From positions 248,001 through 312,000 of the forward strand of contig NZ_JOEM01000007.1 in NCBI RefSeq assembly GCF_000718135.1: a stretch of 64,000 nt of DNA, written 5' to 3'. This document shows, piece after piece, positions 16,379-25,022 of this stretch. Origin of the DNA: Streptomyces cyaneofuscatus. Its GTDB lineage: Bacteria; Actinomycetota; Actinomycetes; Streptomycetales; Streptomycetaceae. A model generated the notes under the pieces. It made no database searches and had not been told where the DNA came from. It saw only the letters and a list, made by a program, of their open reading frames with translations. Every line of letters starts with the position of its first letter. Position 1 is the stretch's first letter. The translations under genes and the position numbers were made by a program.

Positions 16379-17674
16379 TCAGGCTTCGCCCCTGACCATC
16401 GCGAGCAGCCGGTCCAGGACGCGCGGTCCGCCGGCGCGCACCCCGTCGTGCTCGTACTCGTTCGTCACCCAGGTGCGCAGCCCCCGGATCGCGGCGGCCG
16501 TGCGCAGCGAGTGCTCGGTGTCCACGTACATGTCGTCGTGGTAGACGGCGGCGGCGACGGGCACCTGGTTGGCGGCGAGCCGCTCGGGGTCGTAGAGCGC
16601 GGGCCAGCCGGTGCGCTGCGCGAGGAGCTCGGCGGTCTCGCGCAGCGGGCGCAGCGCCGGGTCGACGTCGAAGTGCCAGGGGTGGACGGTCTCGCCGGTG
16701 AAGAGGAGCGGCCCGTCGCCCGCCAGGGCCGCCGCCGCGTCGAACTGCGGGAACTCGGTGCGTACGCGTTCGGCGGACCAGCCGGTGGGACGCTCGCCGT
16801 ATCCGTAGATCGCCTCGTGGATCAGGGCGTAGAGCGGGTGTCCGGCGAACGAGGTGGCCGAGCGCAGGGCCTCCTGGAAGGTGTCGGAGAGCTCGGTGCC
16901 GTGCGGGGTGCGGACGAACGCGTTCTCCAGCAGGTAGTGGAGCTGGTGGCTGCCGCTGCCGGTGCCGAGCAGGATGCCGAGCGACTGGAAGAGTTCGGGG
17001 GTCAGCCGGTGGCCGGCGCTCTCGGGGCGGTGTTCGGCCAGGTACGCGGCGATGGCGCGGGCCCGGTCGACGTCCTGCGGGTAGCGGGCGTAGTGCGCGG
17101 CGACCTTCCGCTCGATCCGGGGGTACGCGGCCCGGTAGACGTCGTCCGCGTGGGCGTCCAGCGAGGGCAGCCCCCCGGTGATGAGGACCGCCGCGAGTCC
17201 CTCGGGCGCCGAGGAGAGGTAGCGGACCGCGCAGAACCCGCCGAAGGACTGGCCGAGCACCGTCCAGGGGACGCCGCCGGTCAGCCGGGGGCGGATGAGC
17301 TCGCAGTCCCGGACGATGGCGTCGGAGCGGAAGTACGCGAGGTAGTCGGCCTGTTCCCGGGGGCCGCCGCGCAGCGGGAGGGTCTGCCGGTTGGCGGGGG
17401 TGGACAGGCCGGTGCCGCGCTGGTCGAGCAGGAGCACCCGGAACTCGCGCAGGGCCCGGCCGAGCCAGGCCTCCGTACCGGTGAACCGGCGGGCGCCGAA
17501 GCCGGGGCCGCCCTCCAGGTAGACCAGCCAGGGCAGCTTCTCGCCCGCCCTCCCGGCGGCCACGGCCTCGCGCCCGTACACCTCGATCTGCTCGCCGCCG
17601 GGGTCGCTGTGGTCGAGGGGGACGGTGAAGCGGTGGTCGGTGAGGACGACGCCGGGCTGGCGGTAGCTGGTCAC
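16379..17674 (-). CDS. Alpha/beta-hydrolase, prolyl aminopeptidase (S33) type
   Basis: The protein has 431 aa from GTG 17674 (GGAG seven bases upstream); an ATG at 17740 is possible. It has 'LEGGPGFGA' (oxyanion region HGGPG-like), 'LLLDQRGTGLST' and the nucleophile elbow GQSFGG, the pattern of proline iminopeptidase S33 enzymes. It releases N-terminal proline or acts on small esters. There is no signal peptide, so it is cytoplasmic. It is divergent from the osmoprotectant ATPase gene. Confidence 0.75.
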   Translation of the reverse strand: MTSYRQPGVVLTDHRFTVPLDHSDPGGEQIEVYGREAVAAGRAGEKLPWLVYLEGGPGFGARRFTGTEAWLGRALREFRVLLLDQRGTGLSTPANRQTLPLRGGPREQADYLAYFRSDAIVRDCELIRPRLTGGVPWTVLGQSFGGFCAVRYLSSAPEGLAAVLITGGLPSLDAHADDVYRAAYPRIERKVAAHYARYPQDVDRARAIAAYLAEHRPESAGHRLTPELFQSLGILLGTGSGSHQLHYLLENAFVRTPHGTELSDTFQEALRSATSFAGHPLYALIHEAIYGYGERPTGWSAERVRTEFPQFDAAAALAGDGPLLFTGETVHPWHFDVDPALRPLRETAELLAQRTGWPALYDPERLAANQVPVAAAVYHDDMYVDTEHSLRTAAAIRGLRTWVTNEYEHDGVRAGGPRVLDRLLAMVRGEA

Positions 17675-17828
17675 GGGTGCTCCTGTGTCGTGGGGCCGGG
17701 CGGGTCCTGATGAGTCCTGATGAAAAGGCCAGTTCAGCACATGGCCCGCCGCCGTCGGCGAAGGGGCGGGTGCCCCGGACGGTCCCGGCCCGTGTGCGCC
17801 GCGCCCGGGGCGCTTCTACTGTGCGGAC

Positions 17829-18992
17829 ATGATCCGGTTCGAGCAGGTCGGCAAGGTCTACCCGGACGGGACGACGGCGGTCGACGGGCTCTCCTTCGAG
17901 GTGGCGGAGGGCGAGCTGGTGACGCTGGTCGGGCCGTCGGGCTGCGGCAAGACGACCACCATGATGATGGTGAACCGGCTGATCGAGCCGACGTCGGGCC
18001 GGATCCTGGTGGGCGGCGAGGACATCGCCGGGATCGACCCGGTGAAGCTGCGCCGCCGGATCGGCTATGTGATCCAGCAGGTCGGCCTCTTCCCGCACCG
18101 CACGGTCCTGGACAACACCGCGACCGTCCCCGCGCTGGTCGGCTGGAAGCGTGCGCGGGCCCGGGAGCGGGCGGCGGAGCTGCTGGACCTGGTGGGCCTG
18201 GACCCGAAGACGTACGGCTCGCGCTATCCGTCGCAGCTCTCCGGCGGTCAGCGCCAGCGGGTCGGCGTGGCGCGGGCGCTCGCCGCGGACCCGCCGGTGC
18301 TGCTGATGGACGAGCCGTTCGGGGCGGTGGACCCGGTGGTGCGGGAGCGGCTGCAGAACGAGTTCCTGGCCCTCCAGGAGCGGGTGCGCAAGACGGTCCT
18401 GATGGTCACGCACGACATCGAGGAGGCGGTCCGGATGGGCGACCGGATCGCGGTGTACGGGGAGGGGCGCATCGAGCAGCTGGACACCCCGGCCGCCGTG
18501 CTCGGCACCCCGGCGACCCCGTACGTGGCGCAGTTCGTGGGCTCCGACCGGGGGTTGAAGCGGTTGTCGGTGACCGCGATCGAGGCGGAGGACCTGGAGG
18601 AGCCGCCGGTGGCGCGGCTGGACGAGCCGGCTCCGGTGGCGGCGGAGCGGCTGCGGGCGGCGGGGGCCCGGTGGGCGGTGGTGCTGAACGGGACGGGCGA
18701 GCTGCACGGCTGGGTGTCGGCGGACGCGCTGCGGAGCGCCGGGGAGCGGGGGACGGTGGGCGCTCTGGCCCGCCGGATGGAGGCGTGGGTGCCGGTCGGC
18801 GCCCCGTTGAAGCAGGCGTTCAGCGAGATGCTCCAGCACGACGCGGGGTGGGTGGCGGTGCTGGACGGGGCCCGGTTCCTCGGGGTCCTGACCCCCGCGA
18901 AGCTCCATGAGGCGCTGCGCCGGTCGGTGGACGCGGACGCGCAGGGGGTGGGGCGCGAGGAGGTGGACTTCGACTCGGTGGCGGACGCGTGA
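17829..18992 (+). CDS. Osmoprotectant ABC transporter ATP-binding protein (OpuCA-like)
   Basis: The protein has 387 aa. Walker A GPSGCGKTT is at about residues 36-44, the signature is LSGGQRQRVGVARALA, and Walker B is 'LLMDEPFGAVDP'. The C-terminal third resembles a CBS-domain pair, as in glycine betaine/carnitine/choline ATPases that sense ionic strength. The matching permeases and binding protein (20845-23137) lie on the opposite strand 1.85 kb away, so the system is split into two transcription units. A strong hairpin follows directly. Confidence 0.8.
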   Translation: MIRFEQVGKVYPDGTTAVDGLSFEVAEGELVTLVGPSGCGKTTTMMMVNRLIEPTSGRILVGGEDIAGIDPVKLRRRIGYVIQQVGLFPHRTVLDNTATVPALVGWKRARARERAAELLDLVGLDPKTYGSRYPSQLSGGQRQRVGVARALAADPPVLLMDEPFGAVDPVVRERLQNEFLALQERVRKTVLMVTHDIEEAVRMGDRIAVYGEGRIEQLDTPAAVLGTPATPYVAQFVGSDRGLKRLSVTAIEAEDLEEPPVARLDEPAPVAAERLRAAGARWAVVLNGTGELHGWVSADALRSAGERGTVGALARRMEAWVPVGAPLKQAFSEMLQHDAGWVAVLDGARFLGVLTPAKLHEALRRSVDADAQGVGREEVDFDSVADA

Positions 18993-18994
18993 GC

Positions 18995-19044
18995 GGGGGC
19001 GGCCGGTCTGAGGGAGTACGAGCCCCCGCAGACCGGCCGCCCCC
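18995..19044. terminator. 16-bp stem bidirectional terminator
   Basis: A perfect 16-bp inverted repeat (GGGGGCGGCCGGTCTG at 18995-19010, complement at 19029-19044, 18-base loop) separates the OpuCA-like gene from the convergent small Cys-rich gene. It should terminate both. Confidence 0.85.
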
Positions 19045-19066
19045 GGTGTCTCCCTTGTACGGGAGG

Positions 19067-19270
19067 TCAGTTGAGAATCGCGCGGAAGATCGCGCCGAAC
19101 ACGCGTCCCACCGCCCCCAGCGCACCGGTCTCCACCACGACCTCCGCCATGTCGGTGCCGGCGTCGGCCGCCTCGGCCCCGTGCTCCTTCACTCGGCAGC
19201 GGCGGCACACTCCGCGACGCAGCCGTCCCCGTTTCGTGCAGCGCGTGCACGCCTTGCGCAGAATCCCCAT
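19067..19270 (-). CDS. Small CxxC protein
   Basis: The protein has 67 aa. The N-terminus is basic with two Cys pairs, 'CTRCTKRGRLRRGVCRRC', likely one zinc ribbon. The C-terminus is a hydrophobic helix ('VGRVFGAIFRAIL'). The family is not recognised. It lies upstream of the shared terminator and is probably monocistronic. Confidence 0.5.
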   Translation of the reverse strand: MGILRKACTRCTKRGRLRRGVCRRCRVKEHGAEAADAGTDMAEVVVETGALGAVGRVFGAIFRAILN

Positions 19271-19308
19271 GCGGTCAGGATCTCATCCCGGGCAGCAGGG
19301 GCGGGAGG

Positions 19309-19605
19309 TCACCTGCCGCGCCGGTAGCTGCTGCCGTCCCGGGGCCGGACCAGGAGCCCGGCGACGACCAGGTGGCGGCGGAGCGCGGAGCAGTCCTCGT
19401 GAACGGTGAGCAGCGCCTCGTTGACCTCCTGCTCGGTGTACGAGCGGTCGCGAGCGAACAGCGTCTCGGCGAGGTGCACCAGCAGCTGCTCCAGCCGGGC
19501 CTGCTTGCGCGGGATCGTGACCAGCCGGCCGTGCGTGAAGAGCGCGGAGACCTGGTGCGTACGGCGGACGGGCTGCTGCGGCGGCAGGGTCGATTGTTCA
19601 GACAT
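19309..19605 (-). CDS. DUF2087 domain protein
   Basis: The protein has 98 aa from ATG 19605; the longer frame to 19938 is unsupported. The sequence 'PRKQARLEQLLVHLAETLF' followed by 'YTEQEVNEALLTVHEDCSALRRHLVVAGLL' matches DUF2087, a small winged-helix-like domain often fused to regulators. It may be a DNA-binding protein. It is transcribed divergently from the nitroreductase-hemerythrin gene. Confidence 0.7.
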   Translation of the reverse strand: MSEQSTLPPQQPVRRTHQVSALFTHGRLVTIPRKQARLEQLLVHLAETLFARDRSYTEQEVNEALLTVHEDCSALRRHLVVAGLLVRPRDGSSYRRGR

Positions 19606-19681
19606 GGGCCCGAGCGTCGCAGGCTCCGAACGGGCGGGCAACGCGTTTTCCGCGCGCCGGGAACGGCGGCCCGTCCTCCCG

Positions 19682-19710
19682 TTGACAGCGTCGGGCACCC
19701 TCGCTCTAAT
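19682..19710 (+). promoter_or_regulatory. Strong sigma70-type promoter with a long leader
   Basis: TTGACA (19682-19687), a 17-bp spacer and TCTAAT (19705-19710) form a near-consensus HrdB-type promoter. The transcript would start near 19717 and carry about 220 nt before the nitroreductase-hemerythrin start at 19941. This 335-bp gap (19606-19940) otherwise holds only a very short ORF (19793-19822). Confidence 0.6.
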
Positions 19711-19792
19711 GGTCCGCGTGCAGCGTGACGTCGGCCAAAGAGATCTGGGCCGGCCGGCGGTCAAGCCAGCACCTTCTTCCAGGGACGACGTG

Positions 19793-19822
19793 ATGAGTCC
19801 ACTCACCGCCCGCCGCTTCTGA
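19793..19822 (+). CDS. Candidate 9-codon leader peptide
   Basis: ATG 19793 is preceded by AGGGA (spacing about 7) and encodes MSPLTARRF before a stop. It lies in the long 5' leader of the nitroreductase-hemerythrin gene, downstream of a strong promoter. A translated upstream ORF could control the main gene by attenuation. It is too short for confidence from sequence alone. Confidence 0.35.
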   Translation: MSPLTARRF

Positions 19823-19940
19823 CGCCCGACGCCTTCGCGACCGCGCGTGCCGCCGTTCCCGGCCGCACTGCGCGCCCCGCGCCGTGCCGTGCCGTATCCA
19901 CACCCTTTCCACACCCTTCTCCGGGAGACCCAGAACACCC

Positions 19941-20840
19941 ATGCCCTCTGCCTTCCAGCAGTCCGTCATCGATGAGTTCCGCGCCAATGCGGGCAAGGTC
20001 GGCGGCCCCTTCGCCGGGTCCGACCTCCTCCTGCTGACCACCACCGGCGCCCGCACCGGGCGGCCGCACACCACCCCGCTCGGCCATGTCCGCGACGGCG
20101 AAAGGGTGTTGGTCGTCGGCTCGAACCTCGGCGCCCCGCACCACCCCGACTGGTACCACAACCTCCTCGCCCACCCGGCGGTCCAGGTGGAGCTGGGTGA
20201 CCAGGAGTTCGAGACCGTCGCCGTACCCGCCGAAGGGGCCACGCGCGACGAGCTGTTCGCACGGGTGGTGGCCGAAGCGCCCGGCTACGCGGAGTACCAG
20301 GCGGCGACCGACCGGGTGCTGCCGGTCGTGGTCCTGCACCTCCCCGACCCGCAGGAACCGGCCCCCGCCATCACCTCGCTGGCCGGCAAGCTCACCGAGG
20401 TGCACACCTGGCTGCGCGGCCAACTGGCCCAGGTGCACGCGGAGACGGAAGCGCACTTCACCGCCCGCGCCGCCCATCGGGGAGCGGGCGCCCCGCCCCC
20501 TCCCGGCCTCGGCCTCCAGATCCGGCAGCGCTGCCTGGCGTTCTGCCAGGCGCTGGAGTTCCACCACACGAGCGAGGACGGCCATGTGTTCCCGGTGATG
20601 GAGGGGTACCACCCCCACCTCCGCCCCGTCTTCGACCGGCTCCGGGAGGAGCACCGGTCGATCGCGGCCGTGCAGTCGGCGCTGGCGGCGCTGCTGGCCG
20701 GTGTCGCCATCGCCGATCCGGACCGGTTCCGTGCCGAACTGACGCGGATGACGGAGCAGTTGACCGCTCACCTCGACTACGAGGAGGCCGAGATCCTGCC
20801 CCTGCTGGCGGACGTGCCGTGGCCGCCGGCCGCCCGTTGA
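19941..20840 (+). CDS. F420-type nitroreductase fused to a hemerythrin domain
   Basis: The protein has 299 aa; ATG 19941 gives a domain-complete N-terminus. Residues about 1-135 form a deazaflavin-dependent nitroreductase (Ddn) domain: 'LLLLTTTGARTGRPHTTPLG', 'GAPHHPDWYHNLLAHPAVQVEL'. Residues about 150-299 form a hemerythrin-like HHE domain: 'FHHTSEDGHVFPVMEGYHP', 'REEHRSIAAVQ' and 'HLDYEEAEILPLL', with the His/Glu di-iron ligands. The fusion suggests a quinone or nitro reductase linked to oxygen, NO or iron sensing. The cofactors are inferred, not shown. Confidence 0.75.
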   Translation: MPSAFQQSVIDEFRANAGKVGGPFAGSDLLLLTTTGARTGRPHTTPLGHVRDGERVLVVGSNLGAPHHPDWYHNLLAHPAVQVELGDQEFETVAVPAEGATRDELFARVVAEAPGYAEYQAATDRVLPVVVLHLPDPQEPAPAITSLAGKLTEVHTWLRGQLAQVHAETEAHFTARAAHRGAGAPPPPGLGLQIRQRCLAFCQALEFHHTSEDGHVFPVMEGYHPHLRPVFDRLREEHRSIAAVQSALAALLAGVAIADPDRFRAELTRMTEQLTAHLDYEEAEILPLLADVPWPPAAR

Positions 20841-20844
20841 GCAC

Positions 20845-21795
20845 TCAGCCCTTCGGGATGAGCCTCTTCGACTCCAGGTAGGTGCGCGCGACGTCCTCGG
20901 GGAGCCTGCGCCAGCTGTCGACCTGTTCGTTCATGGACGCCAGGTCGGCGGTGGTCAGGACGGTGTTGAGCCGGCCGAGGGCGTCGCGCACGCCCGCGCT
21001 GCCGGCGCGGGCGCGGTTGACGACGGGGACCACGTAGTCGGCGTTCTGGAGCTTCTTGTCGTCCGCCAGCAGGACCAGTCCGAACTGGTCGAGGGTGGCG
21101 TCGGTGGTGGTGGTCAGGACCATCTGGTCCTGACCGTTCTGGACGGCCTGTTTCGCCTGGGTGGTGCCGACGCCCTTCGGGTCGACGGCGACGATGTCGA
21201 TGCCGTACGTCTTCTTCAGCCCGGGTGCGCAGTAGGGCCGCTGGACGCATTCGTCGCCCGCCGCGAGGCGCACCGGGAGCTCCGCCCGGCCGAGGTCGCT
21301 CAAGGTCTTCAGGTCGTGCTGCTTCGCGTAGGAGGCGGCGACCGCGAAGGCGTTCTGGTCGACGGCCCGGCCGGGGGCGAGCACGGTGAGCCCGCGCAGG
21401 GCCGCGAGCGCGCGCAGCGCCTTCATGGTGGCGGCGAGGTCGGGCGATCCGACGGGGACCGCGTCGGCGCCGTTGGCCTTGGCGTTCAGCCAGTCGGCGA
21501 AGGTCGCCGCGTACTCCGGTACGACGTCGATCTGGCCGCTCTCCAGGGCGGGTTCGTAGATCTCGCGGTTGGTGACGGAGATGATGTCGGTGGAGTATCC
21601 GGCGCGCTCCAGGAGGAGGGCGTACATCTGGGCCAGCAGGTCGCTCTCGGTGAAACCTGCCGAGCCGATGGTCAGCTCCTTGCTGTCGCCGGGCGGCGCG
21701 GTGACCTCGCCCTGGTTCTCCAGGCTGGGGCCGGTGGCGCAGGCGGTGGCGACGAGCAGGAGGAGCCCGGCGAGGGCGCGGTTCAGGAGGGTCAT
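20845..21795 (-). CDS. Osmoprotectant ABC transporter substrate-binding lipoprotein (OpuCC/ProX-like)
   Basis: The protein has 316 aa from ATG 21795, overlapping the permease stop (ATGA). A lipobox (VATAC) follows the N-terminal hydrophobic segment. 'LTIGSAGFTESDLLAQMYALLLE' and 'GQIDVVPEYAATF' are hallmark segments of the OpuAC/ProX family that binds glycine betaine, choline or carnitine. It is the third gene of the permease-permease-SBP operon and works with the ATPase at 17829. Confidence 0.8.
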   Translation of the reverse strand: MTLLNRALAGLLLLVATACATGPSLENQGEVTAPPGDSKELTIGSAGFTESDLLAQMYALLLERAGYSTDIISVTNREIYEPALESGQIDVVPEYAATFADWLNAKANGADAVPVGSPDLAATMKALRALAALRGLTVLAPGRAVDQNAFAVAASYAKQHDLKTLSDLGRAELPVRLAAGDECVQRPYCAPGLKKTYGIDIVAVDPKGVGTTQAKQAVQNGQDQMVLTTTTDATLDQFGLVLLADDKKLQNADYVVPVVNRARAGSAGVRDALGRLNTVLTTADLASMNEQVDSWRRLPEDVARTYLESKRLIPKG

Positions 21796-22463
21796 GCGGC
21801 CTCCCTCCCCCGGCCGGGTGCCATCCGCTGCCCCGCCTCGAAGAGGCTCTCGACGAGGAGGGCGAAGACCGCCACCAGGATCGCCCCGGCGACCACCTGC
21901 GGGGTGGAGGCGAGGTTGAACCCGGCGGTGATGATCCGGCCCAGTCCCCCGCCGCCGGCCAGGGCGGCGAGGGTGGCGGTGGCGACCAGCTGCACGGCGG
22001 CGATCCGGACGCCGGTGAGGATCAGCGGGAGGGCGAGCGGCAGCTCCACGCTCCACAGCATCTGGCGCCCGGTCATGCCCATCCCCCGGGCGGCCCGCAC
22101 GACGTCCCGGTCGACCTCGCGCATCCCGACGTACGCGTTGGTGAGCAGCGGTGGCACGGCGAACAGCACGAGCGCGATGATCGTCGGCCACTGACCGTAC
22201 GTGCCCACGGGGGTGAGCAGCAGCAGGACGAGCACGGCGAAGGTGGGCACCGCCCGGCCGATGTTGGAGATGTTGACGGCGAGCGCGCCGCCCTTGCCGA
22301 GATGGCCGAGGACCAGGGCGACGGGCAGCGCGATCAGGCAGCTGATGAGCAGGCAGACGACGGTGAGGAAGAGGTGTTCACCGAGCCGGTTCCAGATCCC
22401 GTCGGGGCCGGACCAGTGGGTGGCGGTGGTGAGCCAGGACCAGGTGTCGGAGAGCACGTTCAT
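21792..22463 (-). CDS. Osmoprotectant ABC transporter permease (OpuCD-like)
   Basis: The protein has 223 aa with about five membrane segments and the coupling motif 'VRAARGMGMTGRQMLWSVELP'. ATG 22463 overlaps the stop of the first permease. It belongs to the OpuCB/OpuCD/ProW permease family and forms the channel with the neighbouring permease. Confidence 0.8.
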   Translation of the reverse strand: MNVLSDTWSWLTTATHWSGPDGIWNRLGEHLFLTVVCLLISCLIALPVALVLGHLGKGGALAVNISNIGRAVPTFAVLVLLLLTPVGTYGQWPTIIALVLFAVPPLLTNAYVGMREVDRDVVRAARGMGMTGRQMLWSVELPLALPLILTGVRIAAVQLVATATLAALAGGGGLGRIITAGFNLASTPQVVAGAILVAVFALLVESLFEAGQRMAPGRGREAA

Positions 22464-23137
22464 GTCTGCCTCCGCGTCCAGGGGGTCAGCAGCCGTTGCG
22501 CGCCCAGGAGGAGCAGGTCGGCGGCGACGGCGATGACGACGCAGAGCACGGACGCGGTCAGCACCTGGGCCTTGAAGTAGGTGTTCATCCCGGAGTAGAT
22601 GAGGTTGCCGAGCCCGCCGTATCCGACGATCGCGCCCACCGTGACGAGGGAGACGGCGGAGACGGTGGCGATCCGCAGTCCGGCCATGGCGGCGGGCAGC
22701 ACGAGCGGGAGTTCCACGGCGAGCAGCAGGCGCAGCGGCCCGTACCCCATGCCGCGCGCGGCCTGCCGGGTCTCCTCGGGGACGGCGCGGAGCCCGGCGA
22801 GGATGTTGCGGACCAGCAGGGTCAGCGAGTAGAGGACGAGCCCCGTGACGACGAGCGCGGCGGAGAGCCCGTACACCGGCAGCAGCAGCGAGAACATCGC
22901 CAGCGACGGGATGGTGTAGAGGATCGTCGTCAGCCCCAGCACGGGACCGGCGGCCCAGCGCCAGCGGCGGGCGGCGAGGGCCAGCGGGACGGCGAGGGCG
23001 AGCCCGATGAGGACGGCGAGCGCGGTCAGCTGGAGGTGCTGGAGGGCAGCGTCCATAAGGATCTCCCGGCGGCTGGAGAGGTAGGCGCCGCAGATCCATT
23101 CGTTGCGTGCGAGGCAGTCGTCCGGGGGTGCCGTCAC
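22460..23137 (-). CDS. Osmoprotectant ABC transporter permease (OpuCB-like)
   Basis: The protein has 225 aa. I chose GTG 23137 (VTAPPDDC) because the following 'CLARNEWICGAYLSSRR' segment is characteristic of actinobacterial OpuCB-type permeases; a shorter version from the internal ATG is possible. About five membrane segments and the EAA loop 'RQAARGMGYGPLRLLLAVELP' are visible. It is the first gene of the operon. Confidence 0.75.
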   Translation of the reverse strand: MTAPPDDCLARNEWICGAYLSSRREILMDAALQHLQLTALAVLIGLALAVPLALAARRWRWAAGPVLGLTTILYTIPSLAMFSLLLPVYGLSAALVVTGLVLYSLTLLVRNILAGLRAVPEETRQAARGMGYGPLRLLLAVELPLVLPAAMAGLRIATVSAVSLVTVGAIVGYGGLGNLIYSGMNTYFKAQVLTASVLCVVIAVAADLLLLGAQRLLTPWTRRQT

Positions 23138-23309
23138 CCGCCCATTCCAGCCCGGCCACGGAGGCACCGCCCGTCCTGTTCGCCCGTACGGGGAAGCCGC
23201 CGGGACGGCACTGCGCGGGCGGACCCGCCGCCGTACGGTGGGAGGGAGCGAGCGCACGCGTCCCCGCACGCCGTGTGCGGCCCCCCGGCAGAGATGGCAG
23301 GTGCCCGCG

Positions 23310-23675
23310 ATGGCCGGTGAGATCTCCTTCTTCGAGCTCGGGGTGGACGATCCCGAGAAGGCCCGGACGTTCTACGGTGCCTTGTTCGGGTGGAACTTCG
23401 AGCCGGGCCCCTCGGGTGAGGGCGGCTTCGCGATCGGGACCCCCAGCGGGCAGGGGGGTGTCCACGGCGGTGATCCCGGGGGCGGCCCGTATCTCTTCTT
23501 CCGGGTCGACGACCTGGCCGCCGCGGTGGCGCAGGTGCGTGAACTGGGCGGCAGCGTGGAGGGCACGGACCTGGGCGAGGACGACGCGTCGGCCGCCCGG
23601 TTCGGCCGTTTCCGGCTCTGCCGCGACGACCAGGGGTCCTCCTTCGGCCTGCACGAGCCGCCCCGCGCCGACTGA
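23310..23675 (+). CDS. VOC (glyoxalase-like) family protein
   Basis: The protein has 121 aa from ATG 23310. A single vicinal-oxygen-chelate domain is visible: 'ISFFELGVDDPEKARTFYGALFGW' at the N-terminus and 'RFRLCRDDQGSSFGLHEP' at the C-terminus. Members include glyoxalases, dioxygenases and antibiotic-binding proteins. Too little is conserved to name a substrate. It is monocistronic on the plus strand. Confidence 0.75.
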   Translation: MAGEISFFELGVDDPEKARTFYGALFGWNFEPGPSGEGGFAIGTPSGQGGVHGGDPGGGPYLFFRVDDLAAAVAQVRELGGSVEGTDLGEDDASAARFGRFRLCRDDQGSSFGLHEPPRAD

Positions 23676-23840
23676 CGGCCGAGGGTCCGGTTACGCCCAG
23701 GGGGACTCCCGGAGAACGTCCTGCGGGGTTCGAGCAACCCCGGGCGCCCCGGCGCCGTCTTGATCACTGACAGAACGGTTCGCCGCCCGGGAACGAGCGG
23801 CGTCCGCCCCCACCTGTACCGGGCTCGGAGAACCGGCCAA

Positions 23841-23872
23841 CTATGCACCCTATGTATACACCTGGCGCATAG
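23841..23872. promoter_or_regulatory. Inverted repeat upstream of the TPR gene
   Basis: CTATGC (23841-23846) and GCATAG (23867-23872) flank an AT-rich centre containing the 8-bp palindrome TGTATACA. It lies 41-72 bp upstream of the TPR protein start in otherwise GC-rich DNA. Likely an operator or promoter element. Confidence 0.4.
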
Positions 23873-23912
23873 TGGACACCGGCCCGTCCCGGGCACCGCG
23901 CGGAAGGCTCCC

Positions 23913-25022
23913 ATGCAGACCAAGGCACTGGCGCCCGAGTACCAGGGCGCTCTCACCAAGATGTCGGTGAACGCCTCCCTCACCGACGTCCTGGCCGAGG
24001 GCGTACGGCATCTGAAACAGGCCGAGCTCTCCGGCTCCCAGGAGGAGGTGGCGCGCAGCGGGCTCGCCGTGGCCGAGGCGCACCGCCGGCTGGGGCAGGT
24101 CGAGGAGGCGGACCGGGCGTGGAAGGCCAGCTACCGGGCCGCGCGCTCGGCCGGAGCCACCGGGGCGATGGCCTGGGCGCTGTGGAGCGGGGGGACACTG
24201 GCGCGCCAACGGGGTTCGCTGCGCCTGGCGTTCCGGCTGCTGGGGCTCGCCGCCGAGCTGGGCAAGCGCGGCGGCGACGTGGTCGCGCGCGGCTACTCGC
24301 TCGCCGGACTGGCCGAGACCGGGCGCATCCAGGGCGACTACGAGACCGTCGCCACCCTGCACGAGCAGCTCCTCGCCGAGGCCCGCGCCCGGGGCGAGGC
24401 GCGCCACACGGTGTGGGCGCTGGAGGGCATCGCGCAGATCCACCGCAACACCGGGCAGCTCGACTCAGCCCTGGAGATGTTCGAGGAGGCGGCCGCCCTC
24501 GCGGGTGACGCGGATGACCGGCGGGGCCGGGCCTGGGCCCTGCGCGGCATCGCTGACATCGTTTCCCTCCGTGACGGGGCGACGGAACGCGCGCTCGGTC
24601 TGCTCGCCGAGGCCGAGGTCACCTGCCGGGAGATGAAGCTCTCCAGCGCGCTCGCCTACAACCACAAGATGCGCGCCAACGTGCTCTTCCGCGCCGGACG
24701 GTACGAGGAGGCCCGCGAGGTCTACGAGCAGGCGCTCGGCGAGTTCCGCGCGATGACCGAGCCCCGGGGCGAGGCGCTGGCGGCCCTGGGTCTGGTCAAG
24801 GCGCGCGCGCGGCTCGGGCGGGACCGCGCGGACACGGCCTCCGAGCTGGACGAGCTGCGGGGCAGGCTGAGCCGGATCGGGCTGCTCAACGCCCGGGAGA
24901 TGGTGGAGAAGGCGTACGCCGAGCTGGGCGTGGAACCGGTCGCGGATCTCCAGGAGGCCTCCTCGGCGACCGCCCCCGGCACCGGATCCGCCGCCGCGCA
25001 CGAGGAGGCCCGGGCCCGATGA
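23913..25022 (+). CDS. Tetratricopeptide-repeat protein
   Basis: The protein has 369 aa from ATG 23913 (GGAAGG upstream). Most of the chain is TPR-like helical pairs, such as 'ALEGIAQIHRNTGQLDSALEMFEEAAALAGD' and 'KMRANVLFRAGRYEEAREVYEQAL'. There is no DNA-binding or catalytic domain, so it is probably a protein-protein scaffold. Its stop overlaps the polyprenyl synthase start (ATGA), suggesting the two act together. Confidence 0.7.
   Translation: MQTKALAPEYQGALTKMSVNASLTDVLAEGVRHLKQAELSGSQEEVARSGLAVAEAHRRLGQVEEADRAWKASYRAARSAGATGAMAWALWSGGTLARQRGSLRLAFRLLGLAAELGKRGGDVVARGYSLAGLAETGRIQGDYETVATLHEQLLAEARARGEARHTVWALEGIAQIHRNTGQLDSALEMFEEAAALAGDADDRRGRAWALRGIADIVSLRDGATERALGLLAEAEVTCREMKLSSALAYNHKMRANVLFRAGRYEEAREVYEQALGEFRAMTEPRGEALAALGLVKARARLGRDRADTASELDELRGRLSRIGLLNAREMVEKAYAELGVEPVADLQEASSATAPGTGSAAAHEEARAR

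Noticed and set aside
16254..19250. A 998-codon minus-strand frame
   Set aside because: It runs through the rhodanese, peptidase and OpuCA-like genes in another frame and has shadow-type Arg/Pro/His composition.
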